53,831 nt of DNA from Chitinophagales bacterium (GTDB taxonomy: Bacteria; Bacteroidota; Bacteroidia; Chitinophagales; JADJOU01), in assembly GCA_030832185.1 (NCBI GenBank), contig JAURJQ010000025.1:1-53831 (forward strand), read 5' to 3'. How positions within the stretch are numbered: position 1 is the stretch's first letter; each line of letters opens with the position of its first letter. Positions 10,869 through 23,630 of the stretch are shown here, piece by piece. The notes below the pieces were generated by a model. The model saw nothing but the letters and a program-made list of their open reading frames with translations, was not told the DNA's origin and made no database searches. The translations under genes and the position numbers were made by a program.

Positions 10869-11434
10869 ACTTAACAATTTTTTAATTGCAAGATAAGTTG
10901 GTCTGATATAAGATGTATTTTTTTATGCTATTTTAACTTATTTTATTTTGCGAAAAAAGAATCACATTTTTCCTATTATTGGCATTTTCATAATCATCTG
11001 ATTGCATAGGCTATCTGCACTGTAATCATTGGACTTCTGACCTCTTAGAATATTTAAAAAGGACTATTTAAATATAAACTATTAGAAAATTTAGTAACAG
11101 CTAGGCTATAATATGTTCAATGACTTCAGTGCCTCAAGACGCAAAAGTTATGGGGATAGAAGACTTCCCACTCTCAAGCACGTTCATTAATCTAGCTCCT
11201 TATGGCATTTACATATATGACCTTTTTTCATTTTAGGTATAGTCATGCTGAACTTACTGATTTTTTTTGGGGGGGCTAGGTCAGGAGTTTTGAATCTAGT
11301 GCATTCTAGAGTCCTGCAGTGAATGAAAAAATTCTAATATATACTAGGAGAACCCAGTTGAAGTATCAAATAAAAAGATACTAAGTCCTCTATGATAGAC
11401 TCCGCTAGTAGATAAATGCTAAATAGGTCCAGAT
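10869..11434. other. Intergenic gap between the giant gene and gapA
   Basis: These 566 bp lie upstream of the minus-strand giant gene and downstream of minus-strand gapA. No open frame, tRNA or convincing terminator was recognised. The stretch next to the giant gene (about 10900-10980) is very AT-rich and should hold its promoter, but no exact TAnnTTTG box was found. An unusual tract of eight T followed by seven G lies at about 11261-11275. A 6-bp stem (AGTATC/GATACT) at about 11364-11382 lacks a convincing T-run. Confidence 0.5.
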
Positions 11435-12463
<1,029 letters not shown>

Positions 12464-12491
12464 TTAAAATTTTTAATCTGAATCGATACTA

Positions 12492-13475
12492 TTACATAGA
12501 TAGCACTTCTACTATTTTGAGTAATTCACAATCCACCTCATTGCGCTTTTTTATAGCTTCTTCTATGGGTGTATAAACCAATTTGTTCGCTTGAATACCC
12601 GCCATAACTTTAGTTTTACCTTCAATCAATCCTATTACAGCGCCGTATCCCAGTCTACTAGCGAGGATTCGATCTGCACAAGTGGGGCTTCCACCGCGCT
12701 GAATATGTCCTAGCACCACGACTCTTGTTTCATAATTAGGGAACTTCATCTTAGTCACTTTAGCCAAATCATACACACTAGCCAATTCCTCTCCTTCTGC
12801 CACGACCACTATATTAGACTTTTTACCCATTCGTTTCGCTTTTTCAAATATGGCGAATAAATCTTCTAAACTATCTCTTTTCTCTGGGATTAAAACATCT
12901 AAAGCGCCACTAGCCATACCGCTGTGCAAGGCTATAAAACCAGCATCTCTGCCCATGACCTCTACAAAAAAAACTCTATTATGAGATGTCGCTGTATCTC
13001 GAATTTTATCTATAGCTTCCATGGCTGTATTCAGCGCAGTATCAAATCCAATGGTAGAATCAGTACCATATATGTCATTATCTATAGTCCCAGGTAGGCC
13101 AATAATAGGGAGGTCAAATTCTTCAGAAAAAATTTGTGCGCCCGTAAATGTTCCATCTCCTCCTATACATACCAATCCATCTACGCCAGCTTGCTTTAAA
13201 TTGAGAAATGCTTTTTCGCGTCCTTCTTTCGTCATAAATTCTGTAGAACGTGATGTACGAAGTATAGTACCCCCGTGATTAATGATATGGGCTACGTCAC
13301 GCGGGCCTAGTATTATAAAATCTCCAGCTATCATGCCATTGTATCCTTCTCGAATCCCGATACACTCTATTTCATAATAATGACAGGTCCTTACCACAGC
13401 ACGAATAGCCGCATTCATGCCAGGGGAGTCTCCTCCAGATGTCATTACTCCAATTTTTTTTATCTTATTATCCAT
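12492..13475 (-). CDS. pfkA: ATP-dependent 6-phosphofructokinase
   Basis: This 327-aa enzyme phosphorylates fructose 6-phosphate to the 1,6-bisphosphate, the committed step of glycolysis. It has the ATP-binding TSGGDSPGMNAAIR (residues 12-25), GGDGT (105-109) and PGTIDND (128-134, catalytic Asp132). It also has the substrate-binding MGRDAGFIA and GHIQRGGSP. The Gly in GGDG and in PGTIDND fits the ATP type; pyrophosphate-dependent enzymes usually carry GGDD and PKTIDND. It is preceded by the rpoC terminator and followed closely by gapA. No clear promoter box was seen in the short gap upstream. Confidence 0.97.
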   Translation of the reverse strand: MDNKIKKIGVMTSGGDSPGMNAAIRAVVRTCHYYEIECIGIREGYNGMIAGDFIILGPRDVAHIINHGGTILRTSRSTEFMTKEGREKAFLNLKQAGVDGLVCIGGDGTFTGAQIFSEEFDLPIIGLPGTIDNDIYGTDSTIGFDTALNTAMEAIDKIRDTATSHNRVFFVEVMGRDAGFIALHSGMASGALDVLIPEKRDSLEDLFAIFEKAKRMGKKSNIVVVAEGEELASVYDLAKVTKMKFPNYETRVVVLGHIQRGGSPTCADRILASRLGYGAVIGLIEGKTKVMAGIQANKLVYTPIEEAIKKRNEVDCELLKIVEVLSM

Positions 13476-13530
13476 AACGATTACTGTATAATATCATAAT
13501 AACACAAGAAGTCCTTTAAAAATTGCTATA

Positions 13531-13566
13531 AAAAAAAATAGACTCCTTTTTGGGAGTCTATTTTTT
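13531..13566 (-). terminator. Rho-independent terminator after rpoC
   Basis: A hairpin with arms AATAGACTCC and GGAGTCTATT and a T-rich loop is flanked by A-runs on the left and T-runs on the right, so it can act on both strands. On the minus strand it follows the rpoC stop by about 18 bp and ends in a run of nine T. It separates the tuf-rpoC block from pfkA-gapA. Confidence 0.9.
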
Positions 13567-13584
13567 ACAATATGAACTGATTAA

Positions 13585-16500
13585 TTAAGCTTCTGTATTG
13601 ATTCGTTTATTGACAAAAATATTATTGAACTTACGGAAACCAGTACCAGCAGGTATTGGCTGACCTACAATAACATTTTCTTTCAACCCTATAAGATTGT
13701 CTCTACGAGCAGATATAGAAGCCATAGATAATACCTTTGTCGTCTCTTGGAATGAAGCTGCTGAGATCCAGCTCTCTCTTCCAAATGATGTTTTCGTAAT
13801 ACCTTCTAACAATGGAGAAGCAGTAGCAGCTACGGCATCTCTCACTTCCATGATTTGCTTATCACTTCTTTTCAATAATGAATTCTCCTCTCTGACTTGT
13901 CTGATAGTAAGAATCTGGCCTTTTTTATAAGTAGTACTATCACCGTTTTCTACAACTACTTTTTTATCAAAGATATTATCGTTTTCAGCTAAGAAATCAA
14001 ATTTATTAACAGACTCACCTTCTAGGAATGAAGAATCTCCTGGATCATCAATCAATACTTTTGACATCATCTGACGAACAATTGTTTCTACATGTTTGTC
14101 ATTTATTTTTACAGACTGTCTTTGGTATACCTCTTGAACTTCATTTACTAGATAAGACTGCACAGCAAAGACACCCTTGATTCTTAAAATATCATCTAAA
14201 GCGATATTACCATCAGATAATGGTGTGCCAGAGCGCACATAATCCTGTTCCTGAACTAGAATCTGGCTAGATAGCGGTACAAGATATTTTCTAGGTTCTC
14301 CAGACACTGGAGTTACTATAACTTCTCTGTTACCTCTTTTGATACCTCCAAAAGTTACTACACCATCCACCTCAGCTACTTTAGCAGGATTCAATGGATT
14401 TCGAGCTTCGAATAATTCTGTAACTCTCGGTAGACCTCCTGTGATATCACCTGATTTTCCTACAAATCTTGGTATCTTAGCCAGGATAGTTCCTGCCTTG
14501 ATTTTTTGCTTATTATCTACTATCAGATTAGCTCCTACAGGAAGGGCATAGGCTTTGCTTTCTTTACCTTTAATAATAACTGCGGGGGAGATAGCCTTAT
14601 TTCTCGACTCAATTATGAATTTCTCCACGTTTCCAGTCTGCTCTACTATTTCCTCTTTAAAGGTTACATTATTGACAATACTTTCATATTCTACTGTACC
14701 ATCTTGTTCAGAGATAATAAGGTTATTAAATGGATCCCATGAACAAACTATGAGTTCTTTACCTACCTTTTGACCATCTACTACTTCCAATGTAGCACCA
14801 TATGGTATGTATGCGCTTTGAAGAACTTTATCTTCCGCACTATTCATAAGTCTCATTTCACCTGTACGACCAATAACTACATTCTTTTTCTCTCCACTGA
14901 TTTCAGATTCAATAGAACGAACACTGTCTAGTCTTATGATACCTTCATGTCTTGTTTTTATTTCATTGATTGTATTGGAGAGAGAAGCGATACCACCCGT
15001 ATGGAATGTACGAAGTGTCAACTGAGTACCAGGCTCACCAATAGACTGTGCTGATATAACACCGACGGCATCACCTATCTCACTCATTCTATTTGTAGCT
15101 AGATTTCTACCATAGCATCTTACGCAGACCCCATGGGAAGACTCACACGTCAATACAGAGCGGATCTCTATGCTCTCTATTTCTGCTTCCTCTATTTTAT
15201 CAGCAATTGCTTTCATGATTTCTTGACCAGCACTAACTATTAGTTCGTCAGTTTCAGGATGAAATACGTTATGAAGAGATGTTCTTCCTACGATTCGCTC
15301 GCCTAATTTCTCGACGACTACACCTTCTTTTATAAGCGCCGTCGTATCGATTCCTCTCAGCGTACCGCAGTCTTCATCATAGATAACTATTGACTGAGCT
15401 ACATCCACCAATCTTCTGGTCAAATAACCTGCATCAGCTGTTTTAAGAGCCGTATCAGCTAGACCTTTTCTTGCACCATGCGTAGAGATAAAGTATTCCC
15501 AAGCGGAAAGTCCTTCTTTAAGAGAAGATAAGATAGGGTTTTCTACAACATCCTGCTCACCAGTAAGACCTGATTTCTTAGGTTTATTCATTAGACCTCT
15601 TACACCACCCAACTGCTTAATCTGCGCACGAGAACCTCTCGCACCAGAGTCTAACATCATATAGATAGAGTTAAAACCTCCTTTATCTTTTTTTAATCTA
15701 TTCATAAGATCCACGGTGATATTTCTATCCATTTTCTCCCATGTATCTACTACCTGATTGTATCGCTCTCTCTCCGTGATATGACCTTCATTGTGAAGTC
15801 CATTAATTTCCATCACTTGAGCTTTAGCTATTTCTACTTGCTTTTTCTTGATTTCTGGAGTTAATACATCTTCAAGGTTGAACGATAATCCGCCTTTAAA
15901 GGCCATAGTGAATCCAAGATTCTTAATGTCATCTAGAAATTGAGCCGTGCGCTTAACGCTTGTTTTTTCAATGATATTAGATATAATATCTTTCAATGCT
16001 TTTTTAGAAAGCAATTGATTAATAAATCCTACTTCTTCTGGCACAAATTGATTAGCCAATACTCTACCAACAGAGGTTTCGATAAGCTTAGTTCTTAGCT
16101 CACCTTCCTCTTCTATACTTACTCTACATCTGATAGGTGCGTGAAGATCTACTTTTCCTTCGTTATAGGCAACGATTACCTCTTCTATGGAATAAAAAGC
16201 TTTTCCAGCTCCTTTGACAGGATTTTCTGGGCTATTCTCCTTAATATTGGTCATATAATATAATCCCAAAACCATGTCTTGTGAAGGAAGTGTTACTGGT
16301 GTACCATTTTGTGGGTTCAAGATATTGTGCGAAGAAAGCATCAATAGCTGACCTTCAAGTATAGCCTCATTACTGAGGGGTACATGCACCGCCATCTGGT
16401 CACCATCAAAATCGGCATTAAACGCCGTGGTAACCAATGGGTGTAGTCTAATAGCCTTACCTTCTACCAATTTAGGCATAAATGCCTGAATAGATAGTCT

Positions 16501-17880
16501 GTGAAGTGTAGGAGCTCTGTTTAATAAAACAGGATGACCTTTTAAAATATTCTCAAGTATATCCCATATAACAGCATCTTTTCTATCTACTAATTTCTTC
16601 GCAGATTTTACTGTTCTTACAATACCTCTTTCTATCAATTTTCTGATGATAAACGGCTTAAACAATTCTGCTGCCATATCTTTTGGCAAACCACATTCAT
16701 GCATCTGAAGTGTAGGTCCTACTACAATCACAGAACGACCAGAATAGTCAACCCTTTTTCCTAACAAATTCTGACGGAAACGTCCTTGCTTTCCTTTCAA
16801 AGAATCAGATATAGACTTCAGAGCTCTTCCGCCTTCTGCTTTTACAGCATTTGACTTTCTAGAGTTATCAAATAAAGAATCCACCGCTTCTTGTAGCATT
16901 CTTTTCTCATTTCTTAAGATAACTTCTGGGGCCTTAATCTCCATCAATCTCTTCAAACGATTATTTCTAATAATAACTCTTCTGTATAGGTCATTCAAAT
17001 CTGAAGAAGCAAAGCGGCCGCCATCCAAAGGAACCAATGGTCTCAATTCAGGTGGAACTACTGGCAATAAACTTATCACAGTCCACTCAGGTCTATTTTC
17101 AATTCGAGTATTGGCTTCTCTGAAAGCTTCTACTACACTCAATCTCTTAAGTGCTTCCTGCTTTCTCTGTCTAGAAGACTCTGTTTGAGCTTGATTTCTT
17201 AGTTCATAAGATAAATCATCTAAATTTATAGAAGTCAACAAATGACGGATAGATTCTCCACCCATTTTAGCGATGAATTTGTTTGGATCTTTATCTTCTA
17301 ATAAATAGTTATTAGACAACTCTGGGCTAGACATAGCAGCTATATACTCTTCCTCAGTTAATAAATCCATTCTGTGATAGCTTCTCACTTCTTGTTCACC
17401 TTTGTCATTGATGACATTAATTTCGCCCGAAGCAGCACCACTTTGTATGACTACATATTTCTCATAATAAACAATACTTTCGATATTCTTCGAACTCATT
17501 CCGAGTAAGTAACCTATTTTATTTGGTAACGATCTAAAGTACCAAATGTGAACCACGGGCACAACCAAAGCGATATGACCCATACGCTCTCTTCGCACTT
17601 TCTTTTCAGTCACCTCTACACCACATCGGTCGCAGATGGTGCCTTTGTATCGAATTCTCTTGTATTTCCCGCAATAGCACTCATAATCCTTGACTGGACC
17701 AAATACCTTCTCGCAAAACAATCCGTCTCTTTCTGGTTTATACGTTCGGTAATTAATCGTCTCGGGTTTAGTGACTTCACCTCTTGACCTTTCTTTAATA
17801 GCATCAGGAGACGCTAATGTGATAGTCAAAGAAGTAAATTCAGTTTTAACTTGTGGGGTACCTCTATTTATATATGCCAT
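13585..17880 (-). CDS. rpoC: DNA-directed RNA polymerase subunit beta'
   Basis: The 1431-aa catalytic subunit of RNA polymerase. The N-terminal zinc ribbon has Cys68, Cys70, Cys83 and Cys86. The catalytic NADFDGD loop, which holds the three Mg2+-binding Asp, is near residue 490. The second zinc site (EDCGT ... [13 protein letters not shown]) and the bridge-helix/trigger-loop region ([20 protein letters not shown]) are intact. The C-terminal segment with [12 protein letters not shown] is present. It follows rpoB by 112 bp and ends just before a strong terminator, closing the operon. A 7-bp tandem repeat lies directly upstream of the start. Confidence 0.99.
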   Translation of the reverse strand: MAYINRGTPQVKTEFTSLTITLASPDAIKERSRGEVTKPETINYRTYKPERDGLFCEKVFGPVKDYECYCGKYKRIRYKGTICDRCGVEVTEKKVRRERMGHIALVVPVVHIWYFRSLPNKIGYLLGMSSKNIESIVYYEKYVVIQSGAASGEINVINDKGEQEVRSYHRMDLLTEEEYIAAMSSPELSNNYLLEDKDPNKFIAKMGGESIRHLLTSINLDDLSYELRNQAQTESSRQRKQEALKRLSVVEAFREANTRIENRPEWTVISLLPVVPPELRPLVPLDGGRFASSDLNDLYRRVIIRNNRLKRLMEIKAPEVILRNEKRMLQEAVDSLFDNSRKSNAVKAEGGRALKSISDSLKGKQGRFRQNLLGKRVDYSGRSVIVVGPTLQMHECGLPKDMAAELFKPFIIRKLIERGIVRTVKSAKKLVDRKDAVIWDILENILKGHPVLLNRAPTLHRLSIQAFMPKLVEGKAIRLHPLVTTAFNADFDGDQMAVHVPLSNEAILEGQLLMLSSHNILNPQNGTPVTLPSQDMVLGLYYMTNIKENSPENPVKGAGKAFYSIEEVIVAYNEGKVDLHAPIRCRVSIEEEGELRTKLIETSVGRVLANQFVPEEVGFINQLLSKKALKDIISNIIEKTSVKRTAQFLDDIKNLGFTMAFKGGLSFNLEDVLTPEIKKKQVEIAKAQVMEINGLHNEGHITERERYNQVVDTWEKMDRNITVDLMNRLKKDKGGFNSIYMMLDSGARGSRAQIKQLGGVRGLMNKPKKSGLTGEQDVVENPILSSLKEGLSAWEYFISTHGARKGLADTALKTADAGYLTRRLVDVAQSIVIYDEDCGTLRGIDTTALIKEGVVVEKLGERIVGRTSLHNVFHPETDELIVSAGQEIMKAIADKIEEAEIESIEIRSVLTCESSHGVCVRCYGRNLATNRMSEIGDAVGVISAQSIGEPGTQLTLRTFHTGGIASLSNTINEIKTRHEGIIRLDSVRSIESEISGEKKNVVIGRTGEMRLMNSAEDKVLQSAYIPYGATLEVVDGQKVGKELIVCSWDPFNNLIISEQDGTVEYESIVNNVTFKEEIVEQTGNVEKFIIESRNKAISPAVIIKGKESKAYALPVGANLIVDNKQKIKAGTILAKIPRFVGKSGDITGGLPRVTELFEARNPLNPAKVAEVDGVVTFGGIKRGNREVIVTPVSGEPRKYLVPLSSQILVQEQDYVRSGTPLSDGNIALDDILRIKGVFAVQSYLVNEVQEVYQRQSVKINDKHVETIVRQMMSKVLIDDPGDSSFLEGESVNKFDFLAENDNIFDKKVVVENGDSTTYKKGQILTIRQVREENSLLKRSDKQIMEVRDAVAATASPLLEGITKTSFGRESWISAASFQETTKVLSMASISARRDNLIGLKENVIVGQPIPAGTGFRKFNNIFVNKRINTEA

Positions 17881-17890
17881 AATTTTTTTT

Positions 17891-17917
17891 AGTTGTCAGT
17901 TGTTAGTTGTTAGTTAC
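17891..17917. repeat. Heptanucleotide tandem repeat in the rpoB-rpoC spacer
   Basis: Nearly four copies of a 7-mer (AGTTGTC, AGTTGTT, AGTTGTT, AGTTAC on the plus strand) lie 10 bp upstream of the rpoC start. In the transcript this reads as repeated AACAACT followed by an A-rich run and the ATG. It may lie in the ribosome-binding region of rpoC. Function is unknown. Confidence 0.7.
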
Positions 17918-17992
17918 TTGATTTTTACAAATTCATTTACTCACTTCTAAATACTATTTTTTTATTTAATCTTAGCCGCTTGTACTTTAATA

Positions 17993-20900
17993 TTAATCGA
18001 ATCTTAAATCTAGAGCCAAACCTCTTAATTCATGAGCCAATACATTGAAGGATTCAGGAAGACCAAATTGAGGAATATTATCACCTTTAACGATAGCTTC
18101 ATATGCCTTGGCTCTACCTGGTATATCATCAGATTTGATAGTCAATAATTCTCTCAAGATATTAGCTGCACCATAAGCCTCTACTGCCCAGACCTCCATT
18201 TCTCCGAAACGTTGACCACCAAATTGTGCTTTACCACCTAATGGCTGCTGGGTAATAAGAGAGTATGGTCCTGTAGAACGCGCATGCATTTTGTCATCTA
18301 CCATGTGACTTAATTTCAACATATAGATAACGCCTACTGTTGTTTTCTGGTCAAATCGATCTCCAGTCTCTCCATCGAATAAATAAGTAGAGCCTAGATA
18401 AGGAAGATCTGCCTTTTTCATCCAATCATCGATTTCAGTGACAGTAGCTCCGTCTAATACTGGAGTAGCAAATTTTACACCTAACTTCAATCCAGCCCAT
18501 CCGAGAACCGACTCATATACCTGACCTAAGTTCATACGGGAAGGTACGCCCAGAGGATTCAACACGATATCTAATGGCTCACCACTTTCTAAGAAAGGCA
18601 TATCCTCTTCTCTTACAATTTTAGCTACGATACCTTTGTTACCATGTCTACCGGCTAGTTTATCACCTACTTTTAGCTTTCTTTTTACTGCAAGGTGAAC
18701 CTTAGCTAATTGAAGAACCCCGTTTGGAAGTTCATCCCCGATGGTAATATTGTATTTCTCTCTCTTGTAATATCCTGTGATTTCATTCATCTTTAAATTG
18801 AAGTTATGAATCACCTGCTTTACAAGCTCATTTGTTTTTTCATCTGAAGTCCAATTGCTACCATCTATATCTTTGTATTCAATATCAGATAGAACTTTAG
18901 CTGTAAACTTAGAACCCTTTGCTACGATTTCCTCTTTAAAGAAATTCTTGATAGAATTAGAAGTCTTGCCTGCTAACAGTGAATTTAATTTCTCGAATAA
19001 AACTGTTTTAAGCTTTTTTGAATTAGCTTCAAATTCATTATCGAGAGTATCCACAGCAACTTTCTCTTTGCCTTTCTTCTTAGTTTCTTTGTTAGCTCTC
19101 GTAAAGATTTTAGTATCAATCACAATACCTTCTGCACTCGGTGGAGCTTTTAGAGAGGCATCTTTTACATCTCCAGCCTTATCCCCGAATATAGCTCTTA
19201 ATAGCTTCTCTTCAGGGGTAGGATCTGTCTCACCTTTCGGAGTTACCTTGCCTACTAGAATATCCCCTTCCTTCACTCGAGCACCGGTGCGTATTACGCC
19301 ATCTTTTCCTAAGTCTTTTGTGGCTTCTTCTGATACATTTGGTATATCTGCAGTTAGTTCTTCCTCGCCTAACTTAGTATCCCTCACTTGTAAATCATAC
19401 TCTTCAATATGAATAGAAGTGAAGATATCATCTTTCAAAATTCTTTCAGAAATCACGATAGCATCTTCAAAGTTATACCCTTTCCATGGCATGAATGCTA
19501 CTTTAAGATTTTGCCCTAAAGCCAACTCTCCTTGCTGCGTTGCGAATCCTTCACACAATACCTGTCCTTTGATTACCGTTTCGCCCTTCTTAACGATTGG
19601 CTTTAGGTTGATACAAGTACCTTGATTGGTTCTTTTAAACTTAGGTAGAGAATAGGTCGTAATTTCATCATCAAAATTGATCATTTTCTCATTTGCAGTT
19701 CGTTCATATAATACCTGAATCTTTTCAGAGTCAACAAATACGACTTCACCATTTCCTTCAGCATTGATAAGGTTATTAGAGTCCTGAGCTACAATAGCTT
19801 CGAATCCTGTGCCCACTATCGGAGATTGTGGTTTCAATAATGGTACCGCTTGGCGCTGCATGTTAGATCCCATCAATGCTCGGTTCGCATCATCGTGCTC
19901 TAAAAAAGGGATCAAGGATGCAGAAACTCCTACAATCTGGTTAGGGGCCACATCTACATAATCTAACTCTTGTGGTGTTACCAATGGAAAGTCACCTTGC
20001 TCGCGCGCTACGATCGTCTCATCTTGTATCTTACCACTATCAGATATGTTGATTTTAGCCTGAGCTATAATCTTGTCGTCTTCGTCATCAGCTGATAAAT
20101 AATCTGCTTTCGAGCCAAGACTAACATTTCCCCCTTTTACCTTTAGGTATGGAGTCTCTAAAAAGCCTCTATCATTTACCTTTGCATACACACAAAGTGT
20201 AGAAATCAAACCGATATTAGGACCTTCTGGAGTCTCAATAGTACAAAGTCTACCATAATGAGAATAATGAACATCACGAACCTCGAAACCTGCTCTTTCT
20301 CTACTCAAACCTCCTGGCCCTAAAGCAGAAACTCTTCGCTTATTTGTGATCTCTGCCAATGGATTGGTCTGATCCAAAAACTGGGATAACTGCGAAGTTC
20401 CGAAAAATGAATTAATCACAGAACTTAATGAACGAGAATTTATTAGATCAATCGGAGAGAATACTTCATTATCTCGCACGTTCATTCGCTCACGAATCGT
20501 TCGAGCCATTCTAGATAAGCCTAATGAAAACTGCGCAAATAACTGCTCTCCCACTGTTCTTACCCTTCTATTGCTCAAGTGATCTATATCATCTATCTCT
20601 GCCCTACCATTTACTAGTTCTACCATATAACTTACGATAGCTACAATATCCTTTTTAGTAAGTATCTTAGTTTCCATAGGTACATCTAAGTTCAACTTTT
20701 GGTTGATTTTATATCTACCTACCTCTCCCAGATCGTATCTTCTATCTGAGAAAAATAACTTATCTATTACGTCTCTTGCCGTTTCATCATCTGGAGCCTC
20801 TACTCCTCTTAGTTGTCTATAGATAGTGTTTAGAGCCTCTTTCTCACTATTTGATGTATCTTTCTGAAGCGTGTTATAAATAATAGAATAGTCTAGTACA

Positions 20901-21799
20901 CTTTCTTCTTTTTGAAGTGTGACCATATCTATCTGAGCATCTATAATTCTATCGGTCATATCATCAGAGATAACCATATCTCTTTCAAATATCACTTCAT
21001 TTCTTTCTATCGAAACTACCTCTCCAGTATCTTCATCTACGAAATCTTCGACCCATGTTTTTAAAAGCCTTGCTGCCAATTTTCTACCTACTAATTTCTT
21101 AACGTTAGCTTTGGTTACCTTGACTTCATCTGCTATATCGAATAGGTTTAGGATATCTCTATCCGTATCATATCCTATAGCTCTAAGTAGCATTGTTACT
21201 GGAAATTTTTTCTTTCTATCGATATAAGCATACATGACATTATTGATGTCTGTAGCGAATTCCATCCATGCACCTTTAAATGGTATCACTCTAGCAGAGT
21301 AAATCGAAGTGCCATTCGGGTGAACGGATTGACCAAAAAATACGGAAGGTGATCTGTGCAGCTGGGTTACTACCACACGCTCCGCACCGTTTATAATAAA
21401 AGTACCTTTTTCAGTCATATATGGGATATTACCCAAAAAGACATCTTGTACTATAGTTTTAAAATCTACGTGCTCTTCATCATTACATGATAATCTTAAC
21501 TTAGCTCTGAGTGGCACTGAATAGGTAAGGCCTCTTTGAATAGACTCTTGAATAGAGTATCTAGGTGGATCAATATGATATTCAAGAAATTCAAGTAAGA
21601 AAATATTTCTAGCGTCTGATATTGGAAAATTCTCCTCAAAAACTCTATATAATTCTTCTTTATTTCTTAAATCTTGTGTGGTGTCTACTTGAAAAAATTC
21701 TTTGAAAGACTGACGTTGAATATCCAAAAGATTTGGATAGTCCGCTTTTACTTTTGCTTTGCCAAAATTGACTCTTACTGCTTTGCTAGCTTGTGGCAT
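17993..21799 (-). CDS. rpoB: DNA-directed RNA polymerase subunit beta
   Basis: The 1268-aa second-largest RNA polymerase subunit. The rifampicin pocket runs from [17 protein letters not shown] through [12 protein letters not shown] to the segment containing [11 protein letters not shown]. It also has [15 protein letters not shown], the [11 protein letters not shown] active-site lysine region and the C-terminal [18 protein letters not shown]. Residue 486 (codon 20342-20344, AAT) is Asn where E. coli has His526, and Thr replaces Pro in the later [10 protein letters not shown] motif. The other main rifampicin-contact residues are conserved. It follows rplL by 159 bp, with a hairpin in the gap. 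Confidence 0.99.
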   Translation of the reverse strand: MPQASKAVRVNFGKAKVKADYPNLLDIQRQSFKEFFQVDTTQDLRNKEELYRVFEENFPISDARNIFLLEFLEYHIDPPRYSIQESIQRGLTYSVPLRAKLRLSCNDEEHVDFKTIVQDVFLGNIPYMTEKGTFIINGAERVVVTQLHRSPSVFFGQSVHPNGTSIYSARVIPFKGAWMEFATDINNVMYAYIDRKKKFPVTMLLRAIGYDTDRDILNLFDIADEVKVTKANVKKLVGRKLAARLLKTWVEDFVDEDTGEVVSIERNEVIFERDMVISDDMTDRIIDAQIDMVTLQKEESVLDYSIIYNTLQKDTSNSEKEALNTIYRQLRGVEAPDDETARDVIDKLFFSDRRYDLGEVGRYKINQKLNLDVPMETKILTKKDIVAIVSYMVELVNGRAEIDDIDHLSNRRVRTVGEQLFAQFSLGLSRMARTIRERMNVRDNEVFSPIDLINSRSLSSVINSFFGTSQLSQFLDQTNPLAEITNKRRVSALGPGGLSRERAGFEVRDVHYSHYGRLCTIETPEGPNIGLISTLCVYAKVNDRGFLETPYLKVKGGNVSLGSKADYLSADDEDDKIIAQAKINISDSGKIQDETIVAREQGDFPLVTPQELDYVDVAPNQIVGVSASLIPFLEHDDANRALMGSNMQRQAVPLLKPQSPIVGTGFEAIVAQDSNNLINAEGNGEVVFVDSEKIQVLYERTANEKMINFDDEITTYSLPKFKRTNQGTCINLKPIVKKGETVIKGQVLCEGFATQQGELALGQNLKVAFMPWKGYNFEDAIVISERILKDDIFTSIHIEEYDLQVRDTKLGEEELTADIPNVSEEATKDLGKDGVIRTGARVKEGDILVGKVTPKGETDPTPEEKLLRAIFGDKAGDVKDASLKAPPSAEGIVIDTKIFTRANKETKKKGKEKVAVDTLDNEFEANSKKLKTVLFEKLNSLLAGKTSNSIKNFFKEEIVAKGSKFTAKVLSDIEYKDIDGSNWTSDEKTNELVKQVIHNFNLKMNEITGYYKREKYNITIGDELPNGVLQLAKVHLAVKRKLKVGDKLAGRHGNKGIVAKIVREEDMPFLESGEPLDIVLNPLGVPSRMNLGQVYESVLGWAGLKLGVKFATPVLDGATVTEIDDWMKKADLPYLGSTYLFDGETGDRFDQKTTVGVIYMLKLSHMVDDKMHARSTGPYSLITQQPLGGKAQFGGQRFGEMEVWAVEAYGAANILRELLTIKSDDIPGRAKAYEAIVKGDNIPQFGLPESFNVLAHELRGLALDLRFD

Positions 21800-21886
21800 A
21801 TTATTGGGTTGTTTTTTTTTGTCAAAAGTTTGGTTTACATCGCCTGCAATTTCTCACAAATTGATGTTAATTTTCTAAACGTATAT

Positions 21887-21913
21887 AGGCTTGTACCATT
21901 GTGGTACAAGCCT
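21887..21913 (-). promoter_or_regulatory. 12-bp hairpin in the rplL-rpoB spacer (attenuator or processing site)
   Basis: A perfect inverted repeat, AGGCTTGTACCA / TGGTACAAGCCT with a 3-nt loop, lies between the rplL stop and the rpoB start. The minus-strand transcript has no long T-run after it, so a full terminator is unlikely. In E. coli the same spacer holds a partial terminator and an RNase III processing site that set the ratio of ribosomal protein to polymerase subunits. The same role here is inferred from position. Confidence 0.65.
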
Positions 21914-21958
21914 TATACGATTTACTAATTTAATTTTCCCTGAATATCAAGGAACAAA

Positions 21959-22330
21959 TTACTTAAGTTCTACTGTAGCACCTGCTTCTTCTAGAAGCTT
22001 CTTGATGTTTTCAGCATCTGCTTTAGAAGCTTTTTCTTTCACAACACCATTTGCATCAACGATGTCCTTAGATTCTTTAAGACCTAACCCAGTTACGTCT
22101 TTTACCACTTTCACTACGTTCAATTTTGTACCACCAGCGCTTACTAATACTACATCAAATTCCGATTTTTCGGCAGCAGCTGGTGCAGCACCTCCGCCGC
22201 CTGCCATCATTACTGGAGCAGCAGCAGCTGGCTCTATTCCATAGTCATCCTTGAGAATGTCTGCTAATTCTTTTACTTCTTTTACAGTTAAGTTTACTAA
22301 ACTTTCTGCCATTGCTTTTAAATCTGCCAT
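21959..22330 (-). CDS. rplL: 50S ribosomal protein L7/L12
   Basis: The 123-aa stalk protein that recruits translational GTPases to the ribosome. The N-terminal dimerisation domain ([16 protein letters not shown]) leads into an Ala/Gly-rich hinge (residues about 35-53). The C-terminal domain has EKSEFDVVL and [10 protein letters not shown] ... [11 protein letters not shown]. It follows rplJ by 45 bp, its usual partner. Length is standard. Confidence 0.98.
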   Translation of the reverse strand: MADLKAMAESLVNLTVKEVKELADILKDDYGIEPAAAAPVMMAGGGGAAPAAAEKSEFDVVLVSAGGTKLNVVKVVKDVTGLGLKESKDIVDANGVVKEKASKADAENIKKLLEEAGATVELK

Positions 22331-22375
22331 GATTATTAAATTTAAATGATTATTTTAATTGGTTAGATGATTAAT

Positions 22376-22903
22376 TTATGCTTGAGCTTTTTCTTCTAGT
22401 GCTTTAACTAGGCTTCCTATTTTCTTATCTGCATTGCCTTGAAGCGCACTGATAAGATTGGTCGCTGGTGATTGTAGAAGTCCGATAATGTCTCCTATCA
22501 ATTCATTCTTTGATTTCAATGCAACTAAGTTTTTCAACTCGGCATCGCCAATATAAATGTCTGAATCGATATAAGCAGCTTTCAACTCTGGCTTAACATC
22601 CTCTCCTCTGAATTCTTTGATTAGCTTAGCTATATCGTTAGAATTGGTAGAGAAAAATACAGCCGTAGGTCCATGCAGGATATTGAATACCTCATCTGCA
22701 TTTTTATTGGACTGTTCTAGAGCCTTTTTTATCAATGTGTTTTTTACTACAGAATAGCTAATTCCTTTTTCAAACGCTGTCCTTCTTAGTTTTGAAGTCT
22801 TAGCAGCTGTAAGGGTAGATTCATCTATAAAATAGAAAAAAGTAGCATCGTCAAACTTCTGCTTTAGTGATTCTATTACTTCGCTTTTTTGTGATTTCTT
22901 CAT
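22376..22903 (-). CDS. rplJ: 50S ribosomal protein L10
   Basis: This 175-aa protein anchors L7/L12 dimers to the large subunit. It shows the family's N-terminal globular domain (YFIDESTLTA, LRRTAFEKGISYSVVKNTLIKKAL) and the C-terminal helix that binds L12. The start codon is only 2 nt after the rplA stop. The spacer that holds the L10-L12 translational operator in E. coli is therefore missing, and coupling to rplA is likely. Confidence 0.97.
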   Translation of the reverse strand: MKKSQKSEVIESLKQKFDDATFFYFIDESTLTAAKTSKLRRTAFEKGISYSVVKNTLIKKALEQSNKNADEVFNILHGPTAVFFSTNSNDIAKLIKEFRGEDVKPELKAAYIDSDIYIGDAELKNLVALKSKNELIGDIIGLLQSPATNLISALQGNADKKIGSLVKALEEKAQA

Positions 22904-22905
22904 AA

Positions 22906-23604
22906 TTAAATACTACTTACAGATTTTGTGTCAATGTTTATACCTGGACTCATGGTAGACGCCATAGAAATAGACTTCATATATGTTCCTTTTGCAGTAC
23001 TTGGTTTCATTTTTACTAAGGTAGAAATGAATTCCTCTGCATTTTCTTTGATCTGCTCAGGGCTAAAAGAAACTCTTCCTATAGATGAGTGTACAATACC
23101 AAATTTGTCCACTCTAAAGGCGATTTTTCCTTTCTTAACCTCTTCTACTGCCTTGGCTACATCTGGAGTAACAGTTCCAGATTTAGGGTTAGGCATCAAA
23201 TTACGAGGACCTAATACACGACCAAGTTTGGCGATAATAGCCATTACATCAGGTGTTGCGATGATAACGTCTATGTCTGTCCATCCTTGCTCGATTTTTG
23301 TGATGTACTCATCGAGTCCTACATAATCAGCTCCTGCGGCTTTCGCATCGGCTTCTTTTTCGGGCTTACAGAATACTAAGACGGTTTTAGACTTACCAGA
23401 ACCGTTTGGAAGCGATACGGTTCCTCTCAATGCTTGGTCAGCTTTTCTTGGATCTATTCCCAATCTTATATGTAAATCTACTGATGCGTCAAATTTGGTA
23501 AGATTTACCTTTTTGACTAGAGTGGAAGCCTCATCAATAGAGTACAGTTTCGAACTATCTATTAGTTTATTTACTTCTTGTCTTTTTTTCGTTATTCTTG
23601 ACAT
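22906..23604 (-). CDS. rplA: 50S ribosomal protein L1
   Basis: The 232-aa L1 stalk protein, which binds 23S rRNA and in many bacteria represses the L11-L1 mRNA. Diagnostic segments are [35 protein letters not shown] and [20 protein letters not shown]. It follows rplK by 26 bp and is followed by rplJ after 2 bp. Length is standard. Confidence 0.98.
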   Translation of the reverse strand: MSRITKKRQEVNKLIDSSKLYSIDEASTLVKKVNLTKFDASVDLHIRLGIDPRKADQALRGTVSLPNGSGKSKTVLVFCKPEKEADAKAAGADYVGLDEYITKIEQGWTDIDVIIATPDVMAIIAKLGRVLGPRNLMPNPKSGTVTPDVAKAVEEVKKGKIAFRVDKFGIVHSSIGRVSFSPEQIKENAEEFISTLVKMKPSTAKGTYMKSISMASTMSPGINIDTKSVSSI

Positions 23605-23630
23605 ACGTTCAGTTATTTCAGTTATTCAAA

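Noticed and set aside
18855-19412. 185-codon plus-strand frame inside rpoB
   Set aside because: It is antisense to a conserved rpoB region and shows no domain of its own; a shadow of the real gene.
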